From contig JBGSKC010000036.1 of assembly GCA_041741415.1 (NCBI GenBank), positions 248,001 through 312,000 of the forward strand: 64,000 nucleotides of DNA, read 5' to 3'. The stretch is from JANQTF01 sp041741415 (GTDB taxonomy: Bacteria > Bacteroidota > Bacteroidia > J057). The position numbers and the translations under genes are program-made. Positions 44,341-53,016 of the stretch are shown piece after piece (position 1 is the first letter of the stretch; each line of letters begins with the position of its first letter). The notes below the pieces were generated by a model that was given only the letters and a program-made list of their open reading frames with translations, searched no databases and was not told the DNA's origin.

Positions 44341-45504
44341 TCAGGAAGGATCGAGCCAGGATTGGGAATAAATGCCGTCGTCGATGGCCAGGGCCGCCTC
44401 CGTGATCTGGAGGGGCTTGAAGGTGTCAATCATCACAGCAAGCTCTTCGGTGGAAGTTTTGCCGATGCTGCGCTCGTAGGCACCGGGATGCGGCCCGTGG
44501 GGAATGCCGCCAGGATGCAGGGTGAGATAGCCCTGCCCGATGTTGTTGCGGCTCATGAAATCGCCATCGACGTAGTAGAGCACTTCGTCGGAGTCGATGT
44601 TGGAGTGGTTGTAGGGCGCAGGAATGGCCAGCGGATGGTAATCGTAGAGCCTCGGCACAAAGGAGCAGATCACAAATGCCTTGGCCTCGAAGGTCTGGTG
44701 CACGGGCGGTGGCTGGTGAACCCGTCCGGTAATCGGCTCGAAATTGTGGATCGAAAAACCGTAGGGGAAATTATAGCCATCCCATCCCACCACATCGAAG
44801 GGATGCGAAGCATACACGAGGTCGTGCAGCATGCCCTGCTTTTTCACCTTCACCACAAATTCGCCGCGCTCATCGTGGGTTTCGAGCTCCTGCGGCAGCT
44901 TGTAGTCTCGCTCACAGTAGGGCGAATGTTCCAGCAGCTGGCCAAACCAGTTGCGGTAGCGCTTGGGGGTGTAAATGGGGTGGAAGGATTCGGCAAACAG
45001 AATGCGGTTGTCTTCGGTGTCGAAGTCGATCTGGTAGATCATTCCCCGCGGAATGATGAGGTAGTCGCCGTATTCGAAGGGAATGTTGCCGAGGAAAGTT
45101 CTGAGGGTGCCGCTGCCCTTGTGAATGAAGAGCATTTCATCGGCGTCGGCGTTTTTGTAAAAATACTCCCTAAGCGATTTACGGGGCGCAGCCACGCCGA
45201 CATGGATATCGGAGTTCACGAGAAGGGCCACGCGGGAGGCGAGGAAATCATCCTGGGGTGGAACTTGAAAGCCTACAAGCTTTCTTGACATGATGTTTTT
45301 GGTAACAGCAATGCGGGGCTGAACGTCGATGGCTTCGCCAACTGCTTTCACCATCGTGGGACGGTGGTGGTGATACAACAGCGACGACATGCCGTCGAAG
45401 CCGATGGTGCCAAACAGCTGCTCATAGTACAGTTGTCCGTCAGGCTTTCTGAACTGCACATGTCGCTTCGCGGGGATCTGACCGAGTTTGTGATAAATGG
45501 GCAT
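44341..45504 (-). CDS. hmgA: Homogentisate 1,2-dioxygenase
   Basis: This Fe(II) ring-cleaving dioxygenase converts homogentisate to maleylacetoacetate. The 387-residue form starting MPIYHKLGQIPAKRHVQFRK at 45504 has the cupin-like pattern and ligands: DEMLFIHKGSGTLRTFLG, PRGMIYQIDF, then APYNHSNIDSDEVLYYVDGD and LHPGGIPHGPHPGAYE. An upstream extension to 45666 has no conserved residues. Together with fahA it covers the end of the tyrosine pathway. The preceding 4-hydroxyphenylpyruvate dioxygenase and maleylacetoacetate isomerase are not in this window. Confidence 0.95.
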   Translation of the reverse strand: MPIYHKLGQIPAKRHVQFRKPDGQLYYEQLFGTIGFDGMSSLLYHHHRPTMVKAVGEAIDVQPRIAVTKNIMSRKLVGFQVPPQDDFLASRVALLVNSDIHVGVAAPRKSLREYFYKNADADEMLFIHKGSGTLRTFLGNIPFEYGDYLIIPRGMIYQIDFDTEDNRILFAESFHPIYTPKRYRNWFGQLLEHSPYCERDYKLPQELETHDERGEFVVKVKKQGMLHDLVYASHPFDVVGWDGYNFPYGFSIHNFEPITGRVHQPPPVHQTFEAKAFVICSFVPRLYDYHPLAIPAPYNHSNIDSDEVLYYVDGDFMSRNNIGQGYLTLHPGGIPHGPHPGAYERSIGKTSTEELAVMIDTFKPLQITEAALAIDDGIYSQSWLDPS

Positions 45505-45831
45505 GGGCGAATGGTTGTTGGCCAAATGCGATTGAAGGCACCTTGAAGATAAGAGGTTTTTTCCAAGCCTTGCCTTCCTGTCGACTGGAAAAGGAAAAAA
45601 GCCAGGGTCAGGGCGGATGAACGACAAAAGGAAAAGCTGACCGAATGTCGTGGAGGGATTTCCCATCGCATCGGGCTAACATTCAGTTAACCTGCCAGAT
45701 TTGGCCTTTCGCGCCAAATTTCTCTGCGGCGAGAAAGTGATCAGGTATTTTGTCGAACGAAATTCCAAAAAACCTTTCCTGAACAGGCTCTCTAATGTTC
45801 TCCTGTTCAAGGTCTTGAAGCCAGTTCCTTC
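45505..45831. other. Divergent intergenic region with an inverted repeat
   Basis: This 327-bp gap separates hmgA (minus) from the T9SS type B protein gene (plus) and must carry both promoters. The in-frame extension of hmgA up to 45666 is not supported. No clear TAnnTTTG box is visible on either strand. The notable element is the inverted repeat at 45699-45719. Confidence 0.5.
45699..45719. promoter_or_regulatory. Perfect 7-bp inverted repeat, possible operator
   Basis: ATTTGGC (45699-45705), a 7-bp spacer and GCCAAAT (45713-45719) form a 21-bp dyad in the divergent hmgA/T9SS gap, about 195 bp from the hmgA start and 113 bp from the other start. The size fits a dimeric regulator site. There is no second copy to support it. 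Confidence 0.3.
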
Positions 45832-48204
45832 ATGAGGAAAACTCTTTCGTACTTGTTATTCCGATTATTTTTCTGCTGGATATTCGCCTTTCTTACAGGC
45901 GGAGGAAAAGGTCTTTGGGCCCAAACCACTATTTACTCCGAATCTTTTTCAGGACTTGGTGCCGGCCTTCCTTCCGGCTGGTCACAGTCGGGGCCTCTGC
46001 CCGGCTGGTCGCATCCCGACAGCCTGCCTGCCTCCACACGGCCTGTTGTGTCGGGTTGTGATTTCGGCGGCAGTTTCCTGCGCTTTCCTTCTTCCCTGGC
46101 TGTGCCTGGTCAGGTTAATTCGCTGGTCAGCCCTGCCCTCAACCTCGCCGCTTACCCCGGTGCCAGCCTTCAGCTTCAGGCCTGTCTCGTCAATCCCGGC
46201 CCGGCATCAGGCGAAGGCGATGGAATCGCCTGCTGGGTATCCCCCGACAACGGCCAGTCATGGAACAGCCTTGGTACAGACTCGAGCTGGTATGGCGGGT
46301 GGACCACCGTTTCGTGGAGCATTCCCACCCAGCTTCTGAGCGCGCAATTTCGCTTTCGGATAGACGGCTTTGGCTCCGGTGCCCTCCTGGATGTGGGCCT
46401 CGACCGCGTCAGAGTCGTGAACCCCGCTCCTCCTTGTCTGGCTCAGCCCAGCCTGCTCTCAGCCAGCATTCCTCCCATCATTTGCGCCGACGACATCCCC
46501 GACCCCATTCTGTTTTCGGCTCCTTCCGGCGGCAACGCCAGCTATGCTTATGTAGTGGCTGATGCCCTCGACCGCATCCTCGCCGTGGAAGCAGGGCCAG
46601 TCATTGATTTCAACCTCTACCCCCCCGACGAATATCACGTCTATGGCGTGTCCTATCTTGGTTTTCTTCAAGCCCCTGTCAATCAACTGATTCAGTTTGT
46701 GTCGGCGAGCGGATGCGCCATTTTGTCTCAAAACCACCTCGCTGTTCACGTGGCTGGTCTGGAGGTGCAAACAACGGTGCTAAGCAATTACAATGGCTTT
46801 GGCGTGAGCGGGTTTGGTCAAACCAATGGCAGTGCCGGGGTACAGATCAGTGGCGGAAGCGGCAATTTTGAAATCAGTTGGTCGGGGAACGCGGGGGCAA
46901 ATGGCACCATTGCCGACAATCTTCCCGGTGGCTGGCAAATGATCACAGTGGTTGATTTGTTAACCGGTTGCACCCGCACAGACAGCTTCGAGCTCCTGAG
47001 CCCTGCCCCGCTTATGGTGGAACTAGTCCCGGTTGAAACCTTCAACGGGGCACCCATTCGCTGCGCCGGGGAAGCAAACGGAACCCTGGAAGCCAGAATC
47101 GAGGGTGGTGTTCAGCCCTACACGCTGATGTGGGAGCAGGCCCCCGGCCACGACAGCCTCCGGCTGGGAGGGCTGGCGGCAGGGCTGTACTCCGTCAGGG
47201 TTTCGGATGTAAATCTGACAGAAACGACAGACAGCATTAACCTAACCGAGCCCCAACTGCTGACTGGCGAGGTGGCCCAACTGAAGCACGCCTGCGAGGG
47301 CCTGCCCGACGGCGCGATCCTTCTTCAAAGCAGCGGCGGCACAGGCACGGTGCGCTGGCTTTGGGACCACGGTCCGCAGGGGCCTATTCTGGCTGGCTTG
47401 CTGCCCGGCGGGTATGCTGCCACTGCCACAGATCTCAACGGGTGCAGCAGCCGGGTGCAGGTCAGCGTTGAGCAGGCGCCGAGGCCGGAGGTAGTCCCCT
47501 TGATCGCACAGCCGACCTGCGCGGGCAATGCCGATGGCTCCATTGTTCTTGAATCCATTAGTGGAAGAGCTCCTTTTCTTCATCAGTGGCAGCACGGCCC
47601 CCTTGGCGATTCGCTGGGCAACCTTGCCCCGGGCAATTACCTTGTTTTTACTACCGACGCGAATGGTTGCCGCGATACGGCCAGGGCCTTTCTTCAGGAG
47701 CCAACCCCACTTTCGGTGAAGGTGGAAAGCTATCCCGATGGCGGCAGTGGAACAGGCCAGGCTCAGGTGGAAATAACTGGCGGCACAGGGCCTTTTGCGA
47801 TAAATTGGAGCAACGGAGACACCGCCAGGGTTTCCGGTCAACTCACAGCAGGTAGATATGAGGTGCTGGTCACCGATGCGCGGGGTTGTGAGGTAATAGC
47901 CGAAACCACAGTTGAGACCTCCGATTTTCCAGACTGCCTGGCACAGCACCTTGGGTTTTCTCCCAATGGAGACGGCATGAATGACACCTGGGAACTTCCC
48001 TGCCTGGCTAATTACGACGCGCTGGAGGTTCAATTGTACAATCGCTGGGGGCAGCGGCTGCTCTATGATACCAGCTACCAGCAGCCCTGGGATGGCACTG
48101 CACAGGGTGTTCCGCTGTCGGTGGGAACCTATTATTTTGTCGTTCGTGTGCAAAACCAGGGGCGATGGAGCGAATACAAAGGCACCTTATCCCTTCTTCG
48201 ATGA
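45832..48204 (+). CDS. T9SS type B sorting domain protein with SprB-like repeats
   Basis: This 790-residue secreted protein has an N-terminal signal sequence (about residues 1-31, ending GLWAQ). A jelly-roll-like N-terminal domain (ESFSGLGAGLPSGWSQSGPL) is followed by several SprB-type repeats of the form GG-x-G-x(5)-W-x(8)-L-x(3)-G-x-Y-x(5)-D-x-x-G-C. Examples are GGTGTVRWLWDHGPQGPILA, ISGRAPFLHQWQHGPLGDSL and ITGGTGPFAINWSNGDTARV. The C-terminal 80 residues are a gliding-associated (CHU_C, type B) sorting domain: LGFSPNGDGMNDTWELP, YNRWGQRLLYDT, GTYYFVVRV. It is probably a surface adhesin moved or exported by T9SS. Its stop overlaps the PorP/SprF start (ATGA). Confidence 0.9.
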   Translation: MRKTLSYLLFRLFFCWIFAFLTGGGKGLWAQTTIYSESFSGLGAGLPSGWSQSGPLPGWSHPDSLPASTRPVVSGCDFGGSFLRFPSSLAVPGQVNSLVSPALNLAAYPGASLQLQACLVNPGPASGEGDGIACWVSPDNGQSWNSLGTDSSWYGGWTTVSWSIPTQLLSAQFRFRIDGFGSGALLDVGLDRVRVVNPAPPCLAQPSLLSASIPPIICADDIPDPILFSAPSGGNASYAYVVADALDRILAVEAGPVIDFNLYPPDEYHVYGVSYLGFLQAPVNQLIQFVSASGCAILSQNHLAVHVAGLEVQTTVLSNYNGFGVSGFGQTNGSAGVQISGGSGNFEISWSGNAGANGTIADNLPGGWQMITVVDLLTGCTRTDSFELLSPAPLMVELVPVETFNGAPIRCAGEANGTLEARIEGGVQPYTLMWEQAPGHDSLRLGGLAAGLYSVRVSDVNLTETTDSINLTEPQLLTGEVAQLKHACEGLPDGAILLQSSGGTGTVRWLWDHGPQGPILAGLLPGGYAATATDLNGCSSRVQVSVEQAPRPEVVPLIAQPTCAGNADGSIVLESISGRAPFLHQWQHGPLGDSLGNLAPGNYLVFTTDANGCRDTARAFLQEPTPLSVKVESYPDGGSGTGQAQVEITGGTGPFAINWSNGDTARVSGQLTAGRYEVLVTDARGCEVIAETTVETSDFPDCLAQHLGFSPNGDGMNDTWELPCLANYDALEVQLYNRWGQRLLYDTSYQQPWDGTAQGVPLSVGTYYFVVRVQNQGRWSEYKGTLSLLR

Positions 48205-49163
48205 CAAAACACTGGACCAAAGCAGGAGTTGTATGGACCCTGGCTATGTTGGGAATTGGTGCTTCAGGCCTGTTTGCCCAGCAGGAGCCCCTGTACAGCC
48301 AATATCAGTTGAATGCGTTTGTGATCAACCCCGCGGTGGCCGGGAGCCAGCAGCACCATGAAATCCGGATGAACAGCCGGGTGCAGTGGAGCCAGTTTCC
48401 CGGCTCACCACGCACCTTCACCCTGAGCTACCATGGCCGGACAGATGACAAAAGCGGCATGGGCGGCCTGGTTTTCAGCGACCAAACAGGGCCAACGCGG
48501 CGCAATGGTTTGCAGGTGGCCTATGCCTTTCGGGTGCCGCTCGGCGAGCCGGGCAATTTTGGGCAGAACACCCTGTCGCTGGGGTTTGCAGGAAAAATCA
48601 TCCAGTACAGCTTTCGGGGCGAAGAAGTACGGTTTCAACAAATGGGCGATCCGGCTGCTGCCGAAGCAGCGCAGGGCCTCACCCTGGCAGATGCAGCGGT
48701 GGGCTTGTACTGGTACAATGAGCGGTTTTACGCAGGATTTTCCGCACCCAACCTCATTCAGGCAGATTTCGGTGCCTATGTGCCAACCCAGCCCGACCGC
48801 GCCCTTGCCGGCCAGCTGGCCCGTCATTATTTCCTTCAATTCGGCACATTTCTCCGCTACGACCACATGAACGTGGAGCCCGGCGTGCTGGTCAAAAAAG
48901 TGCCGGGCGCTCCCTATCAGATCGAGGCTACGATGAAATGGCACCTGATGGACGACCGCTTTTTGGTCGGCCTTGGTTATCGAACCGACTGGCTGGTTAC
49001 CAGCTTTTTCGCCATCCGGGGCGATGCCTGGATTCTGGCCTATTCCTCTGACCTGATGATTCCCTCGGCCCTGCGGCAATCCCAGACCTTTGGCCCTTCC
49101 CATGAATTCACCCTCGGGCTTGATTTGGGCAGGCAATGGAACACGATTTTCAGAGGAGAATAG
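48201..49163 (+). CDS. PorP/SprF-family type IX secretion protein
   Basis: This 320-residue outer-membrane beta-barrel starts at ATG 48201, which overlaps the preceding stop codon. The signal peptide spans about residues 1-27 (ending ASGLFAQ). The family opening is clear: QEPLYSQYQLNAFVINPAVA, followed by RVQWSQFPGSPRTFTLSYHG and LGFAGKIIQYSFRG, and by many alternating hydrophobic strands. PorP/SprF proteins partner with type B sorting-domain adhesins, holding or exporting them at the surface. The overlap with the SprB-like gene fits that partnership. Confidence 0.93.
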   Translation: MTKHWTKAGVVWTLAMLGIGASGLFAQQEPLYSQYQLNAFVINPAVAGSQQHHEIRMNSRVQWSQFPGSPRTFTLSYHGRTDDKSGMGGLVFSDQTGPTRRNGLQVAYAFRVPLGEPGNFGQNTLSLGFAGKIIQYSFRGEEVRFQQMGDPAAAEAAQGLTLADAAVGLYWYNERFYAGFSAPNLIQADFGAYVPTQPDRALAGQLARHYFLQFGTFLRYDHMNVEPGVLVKKVPGAPYQIEATMKWHLMDDRFLVGLGYRTDWLVTSFFAIRGDAWILAYSSDLMIPSALRQSQTFGPSHEFTLGLDLGRQWNTIFRGE

Positions 49164-49233
49164 AAGAGGAGTTTCCAAACTGGAACCTGAAACCAGTTCT
49201 TCCTTTTTCCCCGAACCCCGTATCTTGCGGTAT

Positions 49234-50178
49234 ATGCCGTGCATTGCCAACTACATCTTCCCTATATCAGCCGGGGACCAACCCCCTGTGAAGAGCTTGT
49301 TGCCTGCGGCAGTTGGTCTGCTGCTTTTCAGCATGTTTTCCATGGTGCAGGCCCAGGACACGATTCAATGGGGAACGGCAAGTCGTTTGCTGGCAGTTAC
49401 GCCCAGTTCGGCAATGTTTGTCGATGGAGAATCAAACCTATTGCTCCTTTCTACAGACCGAACCCGCCTCACCAAATATTTTTCAGCCTGGAACTACGAT
49501 TCCCTCCTGGTGCTTGGCGGGAAAAGCCACCGCAGTGAGGGTTTTCTGGAATTGTGGGACCTGGACCTGAGCAACCGGCAAACCATATACCTGCTCGACC
49601 GGGGCAAGCAGCGAATTTCTGTGTTGCACCCCAACCTGCGGGTTATGCAGGACCTGTCGCTGACGCAGCTCAGCTCCCCGGTGGGAGAAGTGGTGCCCGA
49701 ACTGCAGGCGTTGAGTGTGGCGGCAAATAGTGCCGGCGAGCTGTATGTGCTCAATGGGCTCGACAATCAGATTTACCTTTTGTCGAATACAGGAGAATGG
49801 ACCTTTCGATTTGGTGGCACCAACTACGGCCAGGGTTCCCTGTTTCAGCCCACGATGCTGCGTTTAAGCCCGCGCAACGACCTCATTGTGGCGGAGCCGG
49901 AAGCTGGCCGCCTGTTCATCTATGATCCGTTTGGAACCTTTCGATTTACCCTGCAGCCTGATACGGGGCATTCCTGGCACAGCTTTCAAATCATTGACCC
50001 GCAAACCCTGCTATTGACCGGACATTCGGCGGGAAGCCTGGTTGACCTGAGAACAGGAGCCACCAAAACCTTTGATTTTCCGCTGGAAGCGGCACAGGAT
50101 GTTGCCTGGAATCCGCCTTTTGTGTATTTCCTCACAGAAAATGCGGTACATTTGTATCCCGTTCCGACTTGGAAATAA
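49234..50178 (+). CDS. Secreted beta-propeller-like protein of unknown function
   Basis: This 314-residue protein is counted from ATG 49234. A GTG at 49288 would give a shorter and cleaner signal peptide (KSLLPAAVGLLLFSMFSM, cleavage after VQAQ), so either may be real. The mature part is built of repeated strand pairs with D-x-x-N/G loops (LWDLDLSNRQTIYLLDRGKQ, LSVAANSAGELYVLNGLDNQ, LSPRNDLIVAEPEAGRLFIY), as in six-bladed NHL or SMP-30 propellers. TATCTTGC at 49220-49227 resembles a -7 box near the ATG. It follows PorP/SprF and precedes prfA by 12 bp; a link to the T9SS pair is inference only. Confidence 0.72.
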   Translation: MPCIANYIFPISAGDQPPVKSLLPAAVGLLLFSMFSMVQAQDTIQWGTASRLLAVTPSSAMFVDGESNLLLLSTDRTRLTKYFSAWNYDSLLVLGGKSHRSEGFLELWDLDLSNRQTIYLLDRGKQRISVLHPNLRVMQDLSLTQLSSPVGEVVPELQALSVAANSAGELYVLNGLDNQIYLLSNTGEWTFRFGGTNYGQGSLFQPTMLRLSPRNDLIVAEPEAGRLFIYDPFGTFRFTLQPDTGHSWHSFQIIDPQTLLLTGHSAGSLVDLRTGATKTFDFPLEAAQDVAWNPPFVYFLTENAVHLYPVPTWK

Positions 50179-50190
50179 AGGCAATCACAC

Positions 50191-51264
50191 ATGATGCTGG
50201 ATAAACTTGGCCATATTGAGGCCCGCTTCGAAGAAGTGAAGCAACAAATCATCGATCCGCAGGTAATGGCCGACATGGGCCGCTACAAAGCCCTGAACAT
50301 CGAATACAAAAACCTCGACAAAATCACGGCCAAAGCCCGGGAATACCGCGCTGCCGTTTCCAACCTGGCCAATGCCCGGGAGCTGCTTTCGACCGAAAAG
50401 GATGACGAAATGCGCGCCATGGCCAAGGAAGAAATGGACGAACTGGAACCCCATGTAGAAGCCCTCGAAGAGGAACTCAAGCTCCTGATGATTCCTAAAG
50501 ATCCCAACGACAGCAAAAATGTGGTGCTGGAAATTGCTGCCGGAACCGGCGGCGACGAAGCAGCTATTTTCGTTGGCGATTTGTTCAGGATGTACGAGCG
50601 CTATTGCGACCAGAAGGGCCTTAAATTTGAAACTACTTCGCTGCAGGAAGGCACCCAGGGCGGATTCCGCGAGGCGGTGGCCACCATCAGCGGCGAGGAC
50701 GTTTACGGCATTTTGAAGTATGAGGGGGGCGTTCACCGTGTGCAGCGGGTTCCCAAAACAGAGTCTCAGGGCCGCATTCACACCTCTGCTGCCACAGTTG
50801 CAGTGATGCTGGAGGTGGAAGCCTTTGAGCTCGTGCTCGACGAAAAGGACATCATCCGCGAATACACCACTTCCTCCGGGCCCGGCGGCCAGTCGGTGAA
50901 CACCACCTATTCCGCAGTGAAGCTAACTCACAAGCCCACCGGTGTGCGGGTGTCTATGCAGGATGAAAAATCCCAGCTCAAAAACCTCGAAAAGGCCATG
51001 AATATCCTCCGGGCGCGGGTGTACAAGCTCGAAATGGACAAGCGCAAAGCCGAGGAGGATTCGCTGAAACGCTCCATGGTGGGCTCCGGCGACCGCTCCG
51101 AAAAAATCCGCACCTACAATTATCCTCAATCCCGCGTTACCGACCACCGCATCGGGCTCACGGTGTATAACCTCCCTGCTGTGATGGACGGTGAACTGGA
51201 TGAAATCCTGGATGGTCTGCGCCTGGCCGACAATGCCGAAAAGCTGAAAATGGGTTCTATTTAA
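50191..51264 (+). CDS. prfA: Peptide chain release factor 1
   Basis: RF1 ends translation at UAA and UAG. This 357-residue protein has the helical N-terminal domain and IAAGTGGDEAAIFVGDLFRM. The stop-codon reading site is in QRVPKTESQGRIHTSAATVA (P-x-T tripeptide, marking RF1 rather than RF2), and the catalytic GGQ loop is in TSSGPGGQSVNTTYSAVKL. The first two codons are both ATG. The last 8 bp overlap the end of the convergent pnuC gene. Confidence 0.97.
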   Translation: MMLDKLGHIEARFEEVKQQIIDPQVMADMGRYKALNIEYKNLDKITAKAREYRAAVSNLANARELLSTEKDDEMRAMAKEEMDELEPHVEALEEELKLLMIPKDPNDSKNVVLEIAAGTGGDEAAIFVGDLFRMYERYCDQKGLKFETTSLQEGTQGGFREAVATISGEDVYGILKYEGGVHRVQRVPKTESQGRIHTSAATVAVMLEVEAFELVLDEKDIIREYTTSSGPGGQSVNTTYSAVKLTHKPTGVRVSMQDEKSQLKNLEKAMNILRARVYKLEMDKRKAEEDSLKRSMVGSGDRSEKIRTYNYPQSRVTDHRIGLTVYNLPAVMDGELDEILDGLRLADNAEKLKMGSI

Positions 51265-51895
51265 TTCCGGCTCCGCCTGCCGAAACAGCCATTTGCCGCC
51301 GCATATTTGCCGACCAGCTCCAGTAGCCGTAGATAGCCAGCAGGAGGTAAATCGCGAACAGGAGTGAGGTGGGATAAAGCCCCTTGTAGAAGTAAATCCC
51401 GATGGCGATGATGTCCACAGCGATCCAGAGCAGCCAGTTTTCGAGCACTTTCCGGGCCATGAGCACTTGTGCCACGAGGCTGAAGGCTGTGGTATAGGCA
51501 TCCCAGTAGGCGAGGTCGGCATCAGTATAGGCATCGAAAAAGAAGCCCAGGCCCAGCAAAAACACAAGGCCCAGCCCTATACTCCAGAGCCAGCCCGTGG
51601 TGCCCAGCTTCGTGACGGGCAAATCATCCACCTGTTTGCTGGCCTTGTTGCCGACATACCAATGGTACCAGCCGTACACCCCGGTGGCGAAAAAAAAGCC
51701 ATTCAGGAGGCTGTCGGAGTAGAGTTTTGCCTGCAAAAAAATGTAGATGTAAATGCCCACGCTCACCAGCCCGGTGGGCCAGCCCCAGATATTTTCCCGG
51801 GTGTTCAGTGCTACACACAACACCCCAAATATCACAGCAGTCCACTCCAGAACCTGCTGAGAATGGGAGCTGAGCCAGTTTGTGAGCTCATTCAT
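51257..51895 (-). CDS. pnuC: PnuC-type nicotinamide riboside transporter
   Basis: This membrane facilitator of about 212 residues takes up nicotinamide riboside for NAD synthesis. From ATG 51895 (MNELTNWLSSHSQQVLEWTA) it has about seven hydrophobic helices. Family-type segments include NIWGWPTGLVSVGIYIYIFL, FFFATGVYGWYHWYV, LVAQVLMARKVLENWLLWIA and the final LLLAIYGYWSW. The start overlaps the DUF423 stop as ATGA, so the upstream in-frame extension to 52066 is rejected. No NAD-kinase-type partner (NadR) is present in the window. Confidence 0.92.
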   Translation of the reverse strand: MNELTNWLSSHSQQVLEWTAVIFGVLCVALNTRENIWGWPTGLVSVGIYIYIFLQAKLYSDSLLNGFFFATGVYGWYHWYVGNKASKQVDDLPVTKLGTTGWLWSIGLGLVFLLGLGFFFDAYTDADLAYWDAYTTAFSLVAQVLMARKVLENWLLWIAVDIIAIGIYFYKGLYPTSLLFAIYLLLAIYGYWSWSANMRRQMAVSAGGAGIK

Positions 51896-52275
51896 CGGAG
51901 GGCAAATGGATGACGGATGGCCCACCATAACAGCAGAGCCCAGCCAGCGATGAGAACCACGCCACCCAGCGGAGTCACGAGGCCCAGAGACAAGGGGCTG
52001 AGAACCAGCAGATAAATCGAGCCTGAGAACAACAAAGTGCCGATGGTTACCAGCCTGCTGGCCCAATGCAATAAAGCATGATGAGGCTGGCGCTCCAGGA
52101 TTGCGCCCAGCAGGATCAGCAGCAGGGCGTGGTACATTTGGAAGCGAACAGCTGTTTCAAAGGAATCCAGCTGCGATGGCTCCAGTACAGGCTTGAGCGC
52201 ATGAGCTCCCAGTGCCCCGAGAACCACCCCGCTCAGACCCAGAAAGCCACCGGCAACGTAAGAAAAGCGAATCAT
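51892..52275 (-). CDS. DUF423 family small membrane protein
   Basis: This 127-residue protein starts at ATG 52275 (MIRFSYVAGGFLGLSGVVLG). It has four hydrophobic helices and the family hallmark GALGAHALKP near the N terminus followed by FETAVRFQMYHALLL. DUF423 proteins are widespread inner-membrane proteins of unknown function. It is the first gene of a two-gene unit with pnuC and shares an ATGA overlap with it. Confidence 0.92.
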   Translation of the reverse strand: MIRFSYVAGGFLGLSGVVLGALGAHALKPVLEPSQLDSFETAVRFQMYHALLLILLGAILERQPHHALLHWASRLVTIGTLLFSGSIYLLVLSPLSLGLVTPLGGVVLIAGWALLLWWAIRHPFALR

Positions 52276-52372
52276 GGGCAACCTGTAAGTTTAGGTTGGG
52301 AAAATCGCAGGATTTAACTCCATTTCCAACTCCCCGTAGAATTTGGCATCTTCGCATCGAAAGCAATCCTTC

Positions 52373-52975
52373 ATGAAACTTGACTATAATGCTCCGGTCA
52401 TTCTGACCTATGCCCTGCTGGCTACCCTGATCCTGTTATTAGGCCAGGTCGTCCCCAACCTGATGTCGTATTTCACGGTGTTTCCGGTGGTGGAACTGAC
52501 CAACCCGGTCTGGTATTTCCGGCTGTTCTCGCACATGCTGGGACACGGCGGCTGGGATCACCTGGTAAGCAATTTCACCATCATCTTGCTGGTGGGGCCT
52601 ATTTTGGAGGAAAAATACGGTTCCCGCGACCTCTTTCTCATGATTTTGGTGACAGCCGGAGTTGTGGGCATTCTCCAGGTGCTCATTTTCTCCAGCGCGC
52701 TGCTGGGGGCCAGCGGCATTGCATTTATGCTCATTTTGCTCTCTTCCTTTACCCGCACCCGCAGTGGCGGCATTCCCTTGTCGTTCCTGCTCATCGTGGT
52801 GCTGTTTTTGGGAAAAGAAGTATATCACGCCGTTTCCTCGGATGATCAGGTGTCTCAGTTTGCCCACATCATTGGCGGTATTCTCGGCGGAATTTTTGGA
52901 TTTTTCCTCGAAGGAGGTCCAAAAGGCCACCGCGCCAAAGCCACCGAAACAAGTCCATTCAAGCCTATTCGATAA
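52373..52975 (+). CDS. Rhomboid-family intramembrane serine protease
   Basis: This 200-residue protein starts at ATG 52373 (MKLDYNAPVILTYALLATLI), and six membrane helices can be drawn. The rhomboid signatures are present: FSHMLGHGGWDHLVSNFTII (the H-x4-H-x3-N type motif), GASGIAFML with the nucleophilic Ser in G-x-S-G, and the catalytic His in QFAHIIGGILGGIFG. The hydrophilic tail is short. All residues needed for activity are there; the substrate is unknown. An unrelated binding-protein-like gene follows after 41 bp. Confidence 0.88.
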   Translation: MKLDYNAPVILTYALLATLILLLGQVVPNLMSYFTVFPVVELTNPVWYFRLFSHMLGHGGWDHLVSNFTIILLVGPILEEKYGSRDLFLMILVTAGVVGILQVLIFSSALLGASGIAFMLILLSSFTRTRSGGIPLSFLLIVVLFLGKEVYHAVSSDDQVSQFAHIIGGILGGIFGFFLEGGPKGHRAKATETSPFKPIR

Positions 52976-53016
52976 GCCCCGCCCCCGGGCCAATCTCATT
53001 CGAAATTCTCCCCAGC

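Noticed and set aside
45505..45666. 54-residue N-terminal extension of homogentisate dioxygenase
   Set aside because: The extension reads through the divergent promoter region and the family starts at MPIYHKLG.
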